From Enoplosus armatus (Eukaryota; Chordata; Actinopteri; Centrarchiformes; Enoplosidae), in NCBI RefSeq assembly GCF_043641665.1, contig NC_092183.1:26377222-26441221 (forward strand): a stretch of 64,000 nt of DNA, read 5' to 3'. Both the position numbers and the translations under genes were made by a program. Shown here piece after piece: positions 37,201-49,025 of this stretch. Position 1 is the stretch's first letter. Every line of letters begins with the position of its first letter. Under the pieces are notes generated by a model. The model was not told the DNA's origin. It saw only the letters and a program-made list of their open reading frames with translations, and made no database searches.

Positions 37201-40200
37201 ACTTGTTGGTCTGTGATCCCGAGTCAGTGAGCAGAGTCAAGCAGCAGCCCGCGAGGGCTACCGAAAGACGCTTTATGTCAAATTTCAAATGTCAAACTAA
37301 GAATACTTGATTTCGTGTTTTCCCCTTTAATTGTATTCTTGGCAGAGTCTAAACCAAAAATATGAACCGAGCCTGCTGCACCGTGTAAATATACAAAAAA
37401 AAAAGGCCCAAAACGTCCAAGAAGAGCAAAATCCTTGAGGACTTTTTGTTTAAAAAAAAACCAACCTTGTTTATATAAAATATTTACACAGATCTTGTCA
37501 AGATGTAAAAAAAAACAAAACTCTGATCAAGCTCTAAGCTCATGGACACTTAGAGTAAACACTCAAATTAATACAAAATGCAAGATGTTAAAATGATAAC
37601 AGAAACGTATTTACGCATTAGTCGTGCGTAGAATCCAGTGAACATGTTGCATTTAAGCCAGGTCAGAGGCTTTCATATACAGCATGTAATCAGGCAAACT
37701 GCATGCCGTTTACGTTACGTACAAAGTCATGCAGCTCATGCGTAATATCCTCCTGTCTAACCTTGAGTTCTGTGTCCAAGGTTTAAATGTTACACTGTGA
37801 GTGCATGTTCATTGGATATGTGCCATTTCCCGCAGTGACACAGATGTCCACACGGTGGCGTCACTACTCAAGCTGTACCTGCGCGAGCTGCCTCAGCCTG
37901 TGGTGCCCTGGACTCAGTACCAAGACTTCCTGGACTGCACCACAATGCTGGATTCCACCAGCACAGAGGTGCACTTATAAAAAAATAAAATTAAAAAAAA
38001 GGCCACAATATGTCTGTACATCTGCATGTGTGTGTGTGTGCACATGAAGGAGAGGCGAGTGTGTGTGTGTCCTTTCATCTCTCGCTCATGTGTCCTCTCA
38101 GTGTTGGGAGAAGTTGGAGAAACAAATCGCTCTCCTCCCCAGAGTCAACTACAACCTCCTCAGCTATGTCTGCCGGTGAGTAGAATCTGGAGCACAAAGC
38201 GTGATGGGACATTCCAGAGAAAAACCTCTGTGTTTCGAGAGGACGTCCCGTGATTGGAAAGATACTTGCTCACTGACACGTCAGCAAGACACTTTACTTA
38301 AAAACATCCGCTAAACGCTGCCCTGAGATCGGTTTCCGTTCCTGTATCTGTTAACTGTGCTGACGATGGTGTCTTTTTGTTGCGCAGCTTTTTGTTTGAG
38401 GTGCAGCTGCACTCCAGTGTGAACAAGATGAACGTGGAGAACTTGGCTACGGTGATGGGGATCAACCTGCTCAAGCCTCAGATAGAAGACCCCATCACTG
38501 TGATGAAGGGTGAGAGAACGGCTCACTGGTGTGTCCTGAACACGTGTGCAGATCTGTGCCATCTCATGGCGATGAAGGGATGTGGATGTGTCTGATATTC
38601 AGGTCCAAAACAGGCTAATCATATGATTGATGATGGCTGTGAAAACTGTAGCTGACCATTTGGAAACCACCCTGAATCCAAATGATGTGTGTTCTTTATT
38701 AAGCAACGGCATGTGGCAATGCTGCAACATGACTACATGCTTCTCTTTTTAGACACTATATTTAGCCTTTTACAAAGGAGTAGGGAAGGCAGGTCTCATT
38801 TAGGTACCCTTGTGATATATAGTGCTGATGAAGTAGCAAAAACCATGTGCTTCTTTACCTCAGTAATCCTGCTGCTGCTCTTTTCTTTACTTTTTTTTTT
38901 TTAGCCATATGGTATCTGAACCCTACAAAATAAGCGCATTTCAAATGAATTTTCAAAAGATTGAAGAAAGAGAAGCAATCATTTGAACCTAAAGCCTCTC
39001 CTAAAACCTAAAGATAAGACTTTTGGATCCTAATCTTTTCACATTTGTGTTTGTTTTCCTTCACAGCGACTCCTCAGATCCAGAAACTGATGACAGTGAT
39101 GATTAGACAGCATGAGACTCTGTTTCCTCTCTCCAAAGACGTGCTCCCCTCTACTCCCTCAAAGAAGGCCGAAAGCCAAAAGAACACTCCCCGAAGCTTT
39201 GTGGGCTGGGAGTCTGCGGAGGTACGAGCAGCATTAAGCCTCTGTCGCATTTCTAATGTCTGTCTTTGGGGCGTGGTCTGGCCTCTATGCAGGTGACCCC
39301 GTGTAGCCTAAAAACGGGACAAGGCAAGTCAATTTTATTTATACAGCCCGATATCAAAATCACAATTTGCTTCAGGGGGCTTTACAATCTGTACAGCGTA
39401 CAACACCCTCTGTCAGGGTGACAGACATGCAGTTAGATGTCCTGTCAGAAAATCATAGTTTATACAATTAGGAAGGCAAAATGTGGATGGTAAAAAAAAA
39501 CAAAAAACTGTTGCTCCATCAAAGCACCATCCCACTGATTATTAATGATTTAGTCAACAACTTCCCAATAATATCAATTGTGTTGTTGTTTAATTTCTGT
39601 AATTAATCTTCAGTTCTGTGTTTGTCTCAGATGGGTGATGCATCTCTGTCCGAGTCTCCAGAAGAGGAGGAGGACAATGACAGTCCAGGTCCAGACAGAG
39701 GAAACTTCAGCCCCAAGACCACACTTCAGGAGCCCCTCTCACCTTCCACAGACGACTGGCAGGGAAGTCCCCGCAAACGCACTCAGACCCTGCCCACCTT
39801 CAACTGCCCCCTCACAGGGATGGCAGCCAAGGCCGACGCCCTCAACCGGTGGAGCCACATCCAGGAGAGCGTGGAGGAGAAGAGCGGGACGTTGTCGGAG
39901 GACATTTTTAAGATCCTGGACCTCCGGAGTTCAGGTTCATTGTTTGGGGGGTCTCAGATGAGTAACAAGGAGGGAGAGGATAGGTTGAAAGCCCGAAGAG
40001 GAAGCGACAACACAGGTTCTTCTACTGCCGGCTCCCAAAAACCTGACGGTGACTCCCGGCCTGCCCGGGTGCTGCATCATCAAAAGAGTGAAGGGAACCT
40101 GACAGTGAGCGGCGGTTCAGTTCAGCGGGTCAACAGCAAGTCTGAGCAGAAGACAGACAGCCAGCAGCTGATAGACAGGTGAGTTCAGCAGAGGGATCAC

Positions 40201-41621
40201 ACGGAGACCACCTCACAACACACCAGACAGACCCTCAGCAGCCATCACATGTGGTAGGGACGGTGGGGACATGTCCCCTACCACATTTCAGATGACCTAA
40301 AATTAAAAACTGGAGACGGTCCAGGCTGTGATCATGACGTCATGGTGCTGATGTCAGATGAAGCACGTTGGTTGTTGTGTTGTGATAGGAAACACGCAGC
40401 TGTCCTGGGCCGGGCCAACTCACTGCAGACCAGGAACTGTAATAGTCCTGCTAAGGTTAGCACTGTACAAACGGTTAGGCGTATTAACGTTACACTAGAA
40501 GCTGGTACGCTTGGCTAACATTCCTTGTTCTTCTCATGTCGGCATTGTACTAAACAAGAGGAGCATCAGTCACTCTTCCATCTGTGTGGCTACAGGGTTA
40601 CTGTAGTTAACACTCCATTATTTCCTCTTAATTCAACAGTCTGGATTAGCGTGATGGACGTCGACAAAAAAGAGACATACGGTGTTGTCTCTTGGTAAAT
40701 GTAAGGAGCTATGTGTAGTAAAACGCTGAGCCAAGCATAGACGAAATGATAGAACGAGCGACCAGTTTACTTTGTGATGTTCTGCATCACAAAGCCAAGA
40801 ACAGCAGAGCGCTGTCTGTCCGACGTGCTCAACCAACAGAGCGTCAGTCTGTAAAGGCGGCACACACAACGATATAGACAAAAAGTTTGTGCTTGAGGTG
40901 TATCACTGAGTGGCTGTACAGGTATCAGAGAGAGACATCCCTCTGATGTGATTGGTAAAAAAAACAGTTTATCCCATGTGAAAGACCAAAGCTGGACAAA
41001 TACAGTCATAAGATATTGTGCAGAATTCCAGGAAATGCAACGAAAAAAAAAGAAAAAAGATTTTTTTTTTGTTGCCAAATTCATGTCCCCACAACTTTCC
41101 AAGCTAATTTTGTTTCACATTCAGCCTAATTCTTTCTTTAAAAATACTAGTACTGTCAGATAATGAGGTAATATGTCGTGCAGTGTTTTTTTTTTGTCTT
41201 GGGAATATTGTAGAAACGACTCATAATTCCAGGAAACCTTTGAAACAAGTTGATTTACATTAAAAACAGGCGCAGTAATCTCACCCCTCTGGCTTTAAAG
41301 AACATTAGATTTTAGGACTCTTCTGGAAGAAGGTCTTTTTGGACTGGATTCATTTGCTTCAGCACTGAAGATTGAGTTGCCTTTTGGCCCCGTTTACTGT
41401 GCGTCTGAACCCTCTGTGTCTCTTGCAGTCTGCAGCAGGAGAACAAGGAGCTGAGGGCCACAGTGGCAGAGCTCCAGTCTGCTCTGGAGGCAGATCGCCG
41501 CCATGTGGCCGCCCTGGAGATCTGCCTGAGAAACGCCGAGCGCAGCCGAGACGAGGCCCAGGGACGCAACGCTGAGCTGCAAAGAGAAATTCAGCAGTTC
41601 CTCACCAGAACTCCCACCTAA
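31238..41621 (+). CDS. arhgap25: Rho GTPase-activating protein 25
   Basis: Eleven coding exons: 31238-31301, 33656-33858, 34980-35067, 35349-35462, 36395-36599, 37836-37968, 38102-38175, 38388-38509, 39067-39221, 39631-40178 and 41429-41621. All phases join, giving 632 aa. The protein switches off Rac-type GTPases; in mammals it is mainly a leukocyte protein acting in phagocytosis and migration. The start [11 protein letters not shown] is the known ARHGAP25 N-terminus. A PH domain spans about residues 46-153 ([24 protein letters not shown]). The RhoGAP domain spans about 157-355, with the arginine finger in GIFRLPG (Arg200). A Ser/acidic linker contains [11 protein letters not shown], and a C-terminal coiled coil starts near 569. 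The coiled coil is shorter than the human one. ARHGAP22 and ARHGAP24 are related, but the N-terminus and the bmp10 neighbour favour ARHGAP25. Confidence 0.95.
31302..33655 (+). other. arhgap25 intron 1
   Basis: A 2.35-kb intron after the 21-codon first exon. It contains GT repeats (31784-31819 and 32295-32325) and one terminal half of a palindromic MITE (32456-32523). No extra exon was recognised, though alternative first exons are known for this gene in mammals. Confidence 0.6.
32456..32523 (+). mobile_element. One-ended fragment of the palindromic MITE
   Basis: ATTAAAGGAAACAGCTTGAC then ATTTTAGGAAATACGCTTAT matches the terminus of the family seen at 12440-12572 and 51174-51595. The element breaks off after about 65 bp and no opposite end was found nearby. 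Confidence 0.6.
35557..36200. mobile_element. Palindromic MITE copy with internal tandem amplification
   Basis: The left arm carries GGTTAGCTTAGCTTAGCATA and GGAAACAGAGGGAAACAGCT followed by AGCCTGGCTCT. The right arm holds their inverted complement (GAGCCAGGCTAGCTGTTTCC near 36037, and GCTAAGCTACTGTAAGCTAA near 36077). The left arm is repeated head to tail, with unit starts near 35577, 35668, 35759 and 35854. The right arm is single. The element lies in the arhgap25 intron between exons 4 and 5. Confidence 0.85.
36600..37835 (+). other. arhgap25 intron 5
   Basis: A 1.24-kb intron between two RhoGAP exons. It has A- and T-rich runs (37018-37029, 37395-37404) and no recognised exon or repeat family. 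Confidence 0.6.
39318..39430. repeat. Dispersed repeat fragment in arhgap25 intron 9
   Basis: AAGTCAATTTTATTTATACA followed by GCCCGATATCAAAATCACAA and GGGGGCTTTACAATCTGTAC matches a repeat end that I recall as very common in teleosts. It has no coding remnant, and the limits are approximate. Confidence 0.6.
40179..41428 (+). other. arhgap25 intron 10
   Basis: A 1.25-kb intron before the coiled-coil exon. It has a short palindrome around 40248-40288 (GGTAGGGAC and GTCCCCTACC arms), A- and T-runs near 41041-41071, and no recognised exon. The human protein has more coiled-coil sequence here, so a missed small exon cannot be excluded. Confidence 0.5.
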
Positions 41622-42150
41622 CAGTCATTTTCAGACTCACTCTAGTATATGGATTTATGAATCTGGTAATCTCAACAGAGCTTTATGGGAAATACTATCG
41701 TCCCCCAGTGGGACACTGGATTGTTTCCATTTGAGCCCTGTTTGGTCCTCAAGATAAGTGTTTGGCTCATTTGTGAGGAACGTCTGTTAAGAAGAGATCT
41801 AAATAGGCTTTAATATCACTGTTCACATTTAAAACTTTCAATGCAGCAAAAGTTTGTTCCAACCCTCCTGCAGGAGTCGCATCGCTGTGTATGAACTGCC
41901 TTGATCCGGTGCAGCTCTTACACAAGACATGCAGGAAAAGAAGCACCACACTTGGAAGATGTATGAAATTGTATGGTCATTTTGCAACTTGAAAATGCAA
42001 GAAATGAGTTTCCACTGAAATGCATGGCCGGACAACATCGGCTTAGGCTCATTGATCATGACCTATGTGTCACATTTTGGAGTAAATAGTCTATTATTTG
42101 ATGTTTCATTTAAGTGGTAAATTAATAAAACAGCACAAATGTCAGTGTTT
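41622..42150 (+). other. arhgap25 3' UTR
   Basis: About 0.5 kb from the TAA stop to an AATAAA signal at 42124-42129. No coding resemblance was found. Confidence 0.55.
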
Positions 42151-43216
42151 TTGTTGATGCATGAAATAATGCATTACACCACATATTTACTATGCCAACA
42201 CATCCGCACACCTTTAGTATTTGCACATCAGTACCGAAAGGCCGTGATGGCTGCCTTTCAGATACAAATGAACTGATGACATATGAAGCAGGAGGCTGAG
42301 ACGCAGGAAGAAAAAAGGAAAACAATCAGGCAATGTCTTGTCAGGAACATGAGTGAAAAGCTGCAGACTAAAGTAGCACTAAACACGCAGTGCAGCTAGG
42401 GCTGATGGGAACAGCTTTTCTGGTATTTGGTCATAAACCAAAGTAACTGACGTGGTGGATTTGTCGAAACTGATCATGAACGTCAAACATTTGCGGCAAT
42501 CTAATTAACAAGCGACTGAACACCATCTAGAGAGCCACGGCGAAAAATCTGATCACTATTATTCACCTTCGAGAAGGCAGTTTGTGCATTCGCTAATCCA
42601 TATTTTCTTTTTTATATCACCAAAGGCTCAAATGACTATGTGTCGTGCTGCTGGAGCAAGAGGTTTTCCCTCAGTAGTCGATGAGCAAATCAGAGCTAAA
42701 CTGCGAGAGTGAACATTGGACCAAAATTTGTTGGGCGACCAGAAACACGACTCCAAATGAATGCTAACGTTGCTCTGTGTCTGTGTATAATAGGCAATTG
42801 TTTGCTGACACATTCGTCGTGATGACTTTTTCACCGGGGCAGCATGTCTGAATGTGCTGCTCAGCTGCAATCATTTGATACTGCTTTATATATAACCAGT
42901 TTTGTAAGACTGATTGGTTTCCGAAGAAACTTCTTAACCCGAACTGATTTTATAAGATATTTTGCGGAGATGGTGGCGTTATCTGGGAGTTCTCAGTACA
43001 TCTCCCAACCTTAAAAAACCCGACACTGTGAGTCACCCGCTTTCCACACCCATCACACAGATGAAAATCATAAAATTCGGATATTGGATATCAGCACAAT
43101 ATATTGTCTGCTGGGAGGATCGATCCAAAAATAGCAGCTCTGGCCTTTGTGAATCCACATGTTGTTACACCCTGAGGTCTGTAATACAGACCATATGGAT
43201 GGGACTGACTGTGTGA

Positions 43217-43218
<2 letters not shown>

Positions 43219-43261
<43 letters not shown>
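43219..43261. repeat. (GT)n microsatellite
   Basis: About twenty-one uninterrupted GT units, among the longest in the window. Confidence 0.95.
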
Positions 43262-43265
<4 letters not shown>

Positions 43266-43793
43266 CAAAAGGACATTATCAAGCCTTCTTACGGCCATCA
43301 GGAAGATGTGATAGTCTGTTGCGGCAGCAGTTTAACAAAGTGACAGATAACAGAATGTCTGTCAACTGTCAGCCTGGCAGATGAGTGGCAGAGGCAGGAA
43401 GAGCTCATTCCTTCCCATCTCTGCGTCGCGCCGCAATCAGGAGTGTATCTGCAGGTCACGCAAAGAAGCTCAGGAATGACGGAGTAGTTGTGAAGTGGGC
43501 TTGAGGGTTCAGGTGACGAACGGAGCAGTTACTCGGATCTGCTCAGGAGCCAGTGTGAGTCGTTGTTAATCTCGTCAGAAAACATCTGGCCAGTGCCAGT
43601 CTGCTTCACTGCGTCCAGTATATATATATCCATACATCCAGTGAGGACTTGTTGGGTGGTGGAAGTCTTTCTCCATGAGTCACCCGCTTTCCATACCCAT
43701 CACGTCTGACATGTTGTTGTCTCCCTAACCCAGAGGAATGTCTCTATCAAGCTCTGTGTACCCCTCATGTAACTTTGAGAATGTGTCTCGTCT

Positions 43794-43826
<33 letters not shown>

Positions 43827-43828
43827 GC
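43794..43828. repeat. (TTG)n microsatellite
   Basis: About eleven to twelve TTG units upstream of bmp10. Confidence 0.95.
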
Positions 43829-44897
43829 ACGTCCTTGTTTTTGCCTCTTGTTTCCAGATATCTCATTCCAGACACAGTGTCCACTTACCAGAAGAGGAAG
43901 CACACACAGAACACGTTAGCAAGCACAGTGGGGTGGGTGGGGGTGATTGTTACTTTGTTTACTGTTGAATGAACATGAATGATTATTTTGTACTACTCTG
44001 TCGTCTGCTTGAAATGTTCTCCGGACTCGCCGTCAGTTCAGCATCTTTCTTCCTCCGCCATTAAGGCCTCACACCTCATTGCATTTCAATTTCGTTTGGA
44101 CAAGTGCTGTCGAATAGCTATATCTTGTTACATTCAATGGCATCAACAGACCCTCGGTGTGTTTTATCAAAAAAACGAAATGGTCAATGGAGCCGAGACA
44201 GCAGCTCACAGAACTCCAGCATTTACAAAGCAAATAAACAAATGAAGAATATCAACCCTGGAGCATCCACCCAAACAAAATAGCGCTTCCACAAGGAAGA
44301 GGCTACAGGACAGTGTTTACAAAATCCTCATTAAGGAAGTTGTGAGATAACACACGCTCGTGTGCACACAAAGTTGAAGGCACGCACGCACGCACACACA
44401 CACACACACCAGCAAAGAGACCATAAGCACTGAGCAATGCAGAGCCCACCGTATCATAGATAAGGGACACAGAAAGAAAGAGCTGGGAAGAAGAGAGCCG
44501 AGCACAGAGAGAGGCTGACAGAGGAGAGGACACAACAGAGATGACTCGGGCGGACAAAGCCAAGCATCGGCCACCCTGTCACCGGAACTGCAGCCCTGTC
44601 GCAAAGGACATCAAAAGGTGTGCATGAGAATAAATGCTGTGAGATCTGGAAGAGGGCAAAGAGGAGCACACACTCCTGCAGAGACGCTCATACTGGTCAG
44701 AGCAAGGGTCGACAACGCTACTCTCTGCCGCCAGGGAACCAGAACTTTCTTGGCCGACAGATGAACTGACCACAATTTAAATTAACCTTTGGATTAAGGC
44801 GTTCAGAGATCACAATCATTTTGTCTTACTGTTGCATCAGAACATCCACAGACAATCCCAGGAGGCATACAATAGAAAGCTGCAGATTTTTTCCCCC

Positions 44898-46886
44898 ATG
44901 GCGAGCATTTGGGACTCTCAACCAGGAACCATCTGCAGCTCCAAGACTTTGCTCTTGGTGTTTTCCATCCTGCTGCTCCAGGGGCCTCTCTGTGGACAGA
45001 GCAGTCCGATCTCCAACACCCATCAGAGGCATCGCTCTGCTCCGGGGCTGGGTGACGGGCACGGAGGGGTGGTGGATCCGTCACTGCTGGAGCAGGACAA
45101 CAACATGAACATGCAGAGCCTGCTGGAGAGCCTGAAGGAACAGTTTCTGCGGACTTTCAACCTGTCTGGCTTGAGTCCTCCTCCCCTGCCTCCTGGAAGC
45201 ACACGAGAAGAGCCGCCTGAGTACATGATGGAGCTCTACAACCGTTTCGCTAATGACCGCAACGCCATGCCCACCGCCAACATCATCCGCAGTTTCAAAA
45301 ACGAAGGTAAAGATCCTAAACTCCAAGTAGCGATGCCCCTATTGATACTATAGATTGAATTAAAATGAGAGCTACCTTTTCTTTCTTAGTTGATGCCGTG
45401 TTTATCCAACTTTTTTTTCTTTTTTCATTTAAATATTATTTGTATTTTCCTCACAGCATTCTGGTCTGCAAGGCCAGAGAATGTAAGACGTGAAAGTGAG
45501 AACAAGGGTCTTCTTGTATATGTGTACAGTTTTCAAGTAGACTGCAGCTTCCAGTGTGGCCAAACAAAACTTTAGTTGAGCCAGTCCAAGCCTTAGTCGC
45601 GACCCTATTCCTTGTTGCTTCTCTTTGCAAGGCAATGTTCATGTCAAAATGCATTTTGTAGTCTGAAATCAGCTTGCTGTAAAGTTAAGATAACAGTTAG
45701 ATTAATGATGAAATTGAGGATGATATTGTCAATAGGGTTAGGTTTGGATATAGGGTTAGGATACGATGCAGAACTACAGAGGTTTATTTATTTCTATTCC
45801 GCAGATTCATCTCCCAGTGTTGTGGGTGTTGGAGGAGTAAGGCGCCATCCACTCCTCTTCAATGTGTCAGTCCCCCATCATGAACGCATCACAGCAGCCG
45901 AGCTTCGCCTCTACACCCTTGTCCAGAATGACCGCCACCTTTACGCCGGTGTCGACCGCAAGGTCACCATCTACGAACTGGAATCGCATGACGGAGATGA
46001 CAACACGACTGATGAGAGCACAGTGAGAGGTGATGGATTCAGAGGGGGAGGAGAGCGGATAGATCTGGTGGAGTTGGCCTCACGCCAGGTCTACGGCACT
46101 GATAACGGCTGGGAGGCCTTTGACCTCACTGCTGCTCTTCAACGCTGGCGAAAATCTGACCGTGGCGCCACACACCGGCTGGAAGTGCACATTGCCAGCA
46201 TGGCTAATGAAGATAATGTTCAAGGTGTGACGGAGGACAACAAAGACAGGAGTCCACCTGAAGGGGACATGAAGATCGACACTAACCCGGAGGAAAAACA
46301 CAAACCTCTGCTGATTGTTTTCTCTGATGACCAAAGTAGTGATCACCGTGATGACAAGCGCGAGCTGAATGAGATGATTGACCACGAAACCTCTAACATG
46401 GTTCTCCAGAACGACTTGGGGACGGGCCTCAATGGGCTATGGGGGGAGCCAGGGAGGGACAGGGAGGAGGGAGATGATGACGCTGAGCCAGATGAAGAGG
46501 ACCTCATCCAAATGCGCTCCAATCTCATCTACGACACAGCATCCCGCATTCGCCGCAATGCCAAGGGAAACCACTGCAAGAAACAATCTCTGTACGTAGA
46601 GTTCAAAGACATTGGATGGGATAGTTGGATCCTGGCACCCACTGGTTACGATGCCTTTGAGTGCACTGGCCTTTGTTCCTTCCCATTGACGAAGCACGTC
46701 ACACCCACCAAGCATGCCATTGTCCAGACATTGGTCAACATCAACAGTCCTCAGAAGGCGGCACGAGCTTGTTGCGTGCCCACCAAGCTGGACCCCATCT
46801 CCCTGCTGTATCTGGATGACACAGGCGTGGTCACCTACAAGTACAAGTTTGAGGGCATGGTGGTGGCGGAGTGTGGCTGCAGATAG
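44898..46886 (+). CDS. bmp10: Bone morphogenetic protein 10
   Basis: Two coding exons, 44898-45306 and 45805-46886, join in phase 1 and give 496 aa. BMP10 is a secreted TGF-beta family ligand made mainly in heart; it signals through ALK1-type receptors in heart and vessel development. The chosen ATG gives a hydrophobic signal peptide ([14 protein letters not shown], cleavage near residue 33); an in-frame ATG 22 codons upstream would bury it. A long prodomain ends at the furin site RIRR, followed by the 109-residue mature domain starting NAKGNHC. It has seven cysteines in the family pattern, including CGCR at the end and GWDSWI. Length exceeds human (about 424), mainly from an acidic, Asp/Glu-rich stretch ahead of the cleavage site. 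GDF2/BMP9 is the nearest alternative, but the mature sequence and the arhgap25 neighbour fit BMP10. Confidence 0.96.
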
Positions 46887-48140
46887 TCCATGCTTTGAGA
46901 GAGTTTAACTCTTCGTAAAGTCTTACAGTAAGAGAAAAGACACAGAACTAGCGATAATAAGCTGCAAAAGGAGATACGCCAAAACTGTCCTCAACAAATG
47001 GACAATTGTTGGAATCTCTGTAAGGGTTACTCAGTGAGATTGGAAGTGCGCATTCACGTTCATGAAACTATGTACGCTCCGAATGAATGACTGTGGACAA
47101 ATATATGCTTTAAATGGCAAAACAGAGACAAGTACTTACACAAGTATCTTACACATCTTACAAGGTGTGTCCTCATACCCACAAGAACAAAAAGGCGCCT
47201 GATTTCCCAAAGGACTGAACCCAGCACATCCTACAGTGTGTGCAGCCTGGTGGGAACTTGTGGGCCAGTTGTCCCCCTCCCTCTCCTTTCCCCTGACATC
47301 TGTCTTCCTCTCCACTTATCTCTGGCCTCCCCACTCGATGCAAACACTAATCAGCACTTCATGCGTCCTGGCACAGTGAAATGACCTCCCTGAGGCAACC
47401 TGACAAGACATGAACTCTCCAGGCCCACCTCCTGCCTCCTGCAGCCTCCTGATACGTAGGCGCTGTGCAGGGGTCCTAGTGGCAGGGTTATCTATCCCAA
47501 CCCTGTTTCCCACTTCACATGCCTCTTTTCCACTCCCCCGAGCTCCAGCGATAGCAAGGTGTGGGGGGTTGAGAAACATGTATGCCACCACTCATGCTTG
47601 GAGAACTGGACGCCATTCTGGGCAACTTTTGAGGTGGTGGGATGGGGGAGTGGGACAGGACATGGGGCCAGGGTTGTCCACATTCCTAGGCAACAAACAA
47701 TCTTAACTGGCTCAACTCACTGACCTAGCACCATGTGCCCCAAACATGTCTTCAACTCCTCAGTTGAGTCATCCATCACTTTTATGGTAAAAATGACCTT
47801 TTGGGACAGTTATTATCTGAAGGCTAAAATCAAGAGCGGAAAAGTGGGGCACCTCGTTACCATTTCCCTTCATGGATACCCAAAGGAAATACAGTCACAG
47901 AAATACAGTTTCTTTTGTTAAAAGCCTTTTGATACCTCTGCTGCTTGTGTCAAATAAAAGACTATTTATTGTTCTAATTTATTAATTTTTTACAACAGAG
48001 TAGATAACTATATATGTACATTTGTAAGTTACTTAGTGTAGAGCAGGTTTTCTGTATCTGTGACAATGCGTTTGCAGCACAAAATGAATTTTGTTGGGAG
48101 GAGAAATGGTAACAATTTCTAAAACAATAAAGAACAACTA
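46887..48140 (+). other. bmp10 3' UTR
   Basis: The region after the TAG stop lacks coding resemblance. AATAAA signals lie at 47953-47958 and 48126-48131, so the 3' UTR is about 1.1-1.25 kb. Confidence 0.6.
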
Positions 48141-48867
48141 CTTAACAAATCCTCAATGAAAAGTCTCCTTAACTACGAATTAACCGCTATTGAGCGTACG
48201 CACCATGTTATTCAAAATGCCATTAGGATTATCTCGTATCAAGATTAACATAAATATTTGGAGCTAAAATGCCACACTGATGTTGCTTTTCACAGTTAAT
48301 TGTACATGATGTATTTTCCACTTTACAATAGTCAATCAAAGCATCTTGGTCTGTCAACTTTCCTTTCCATTATTTGAGGAAGAAGCCGCTAGGCCAATGA
48401 GACAATGCATTGCTGACATTCAGATCATTCGGTCCGACAGTATCAGCTCACGGGTCACAGTTCATACATGACACACAAACAAAGAACCATGGGAAACTGA
48501 GTGGAAGGCCCGCTAATGAACAAAATGGATGGCCTGCTGCTCGCACTGACAGCTAGCAGATGCAGACAGCTGTGATGGAAAACCTGTTTGTGAAGAGAAA
48601 ATGTGAACAAAAAACCAAACAAAGATCTGGACTCCAGCATCTCTTTCTGTTCTCACTAAATTGGAATGTGTCTCACAGTAATGTTACCACGAGAGGCGAG
48701 ACGTCAGTGCTGAGGTCAAAGATGAAAATCAAAGACAGACATAACAAAATGCACAGCGAGCCATGGATAGTAATGTAAAGACTGGATAGTGGCAGGCAGG
48801 TGAGTATTAGCGTTAAAACACTGAATGCTTAATATGAGACTACAGTCTGAAGACAGTTAAGACTAGA

Positions 48868-49025
48868 GGCTGGAGGAAACAGCTAGGCTAGCATTGCCCA
48901 AGGCACCAATAAAGCTAATAAACACGTTGAAATCGTGCGACTTCCTGTCGTCACTGTGAGGTTGTCGGAGAATTATTAACTTTAGAGGCGCTGGCAGGTG
49001 AACTTTTTTAACCTTTGGACAGAAC
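48868..49025. mobile_element. Decayed palindromic MITE copy
   Basis: GGCTGGAGGAAACAGCTAGG and, further on, TTAACTTTAGAGGCGCTGGC then AGGTGAACTTTTTTAACCTT followed by TGGACAGAAC match the arms of the family at 35557-36200. Ends are lost. Confidence 0.6.

Larger units (their letters stand above)
42151..44897. other. Intergenic region between arhgap25 and bmp10
   Basis: No coding exon was recognised. Contents are a 27-bp direct repeat (43030-43056 and 43677-43703), a GT repeat (43219-43261), a TTG repeat (43794-43828), a CA repeat (44380-44409) and presumably the bmp10 promoter and 5' UTR toward the right. No clear TATA box was identified. Confidence 0.55.
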
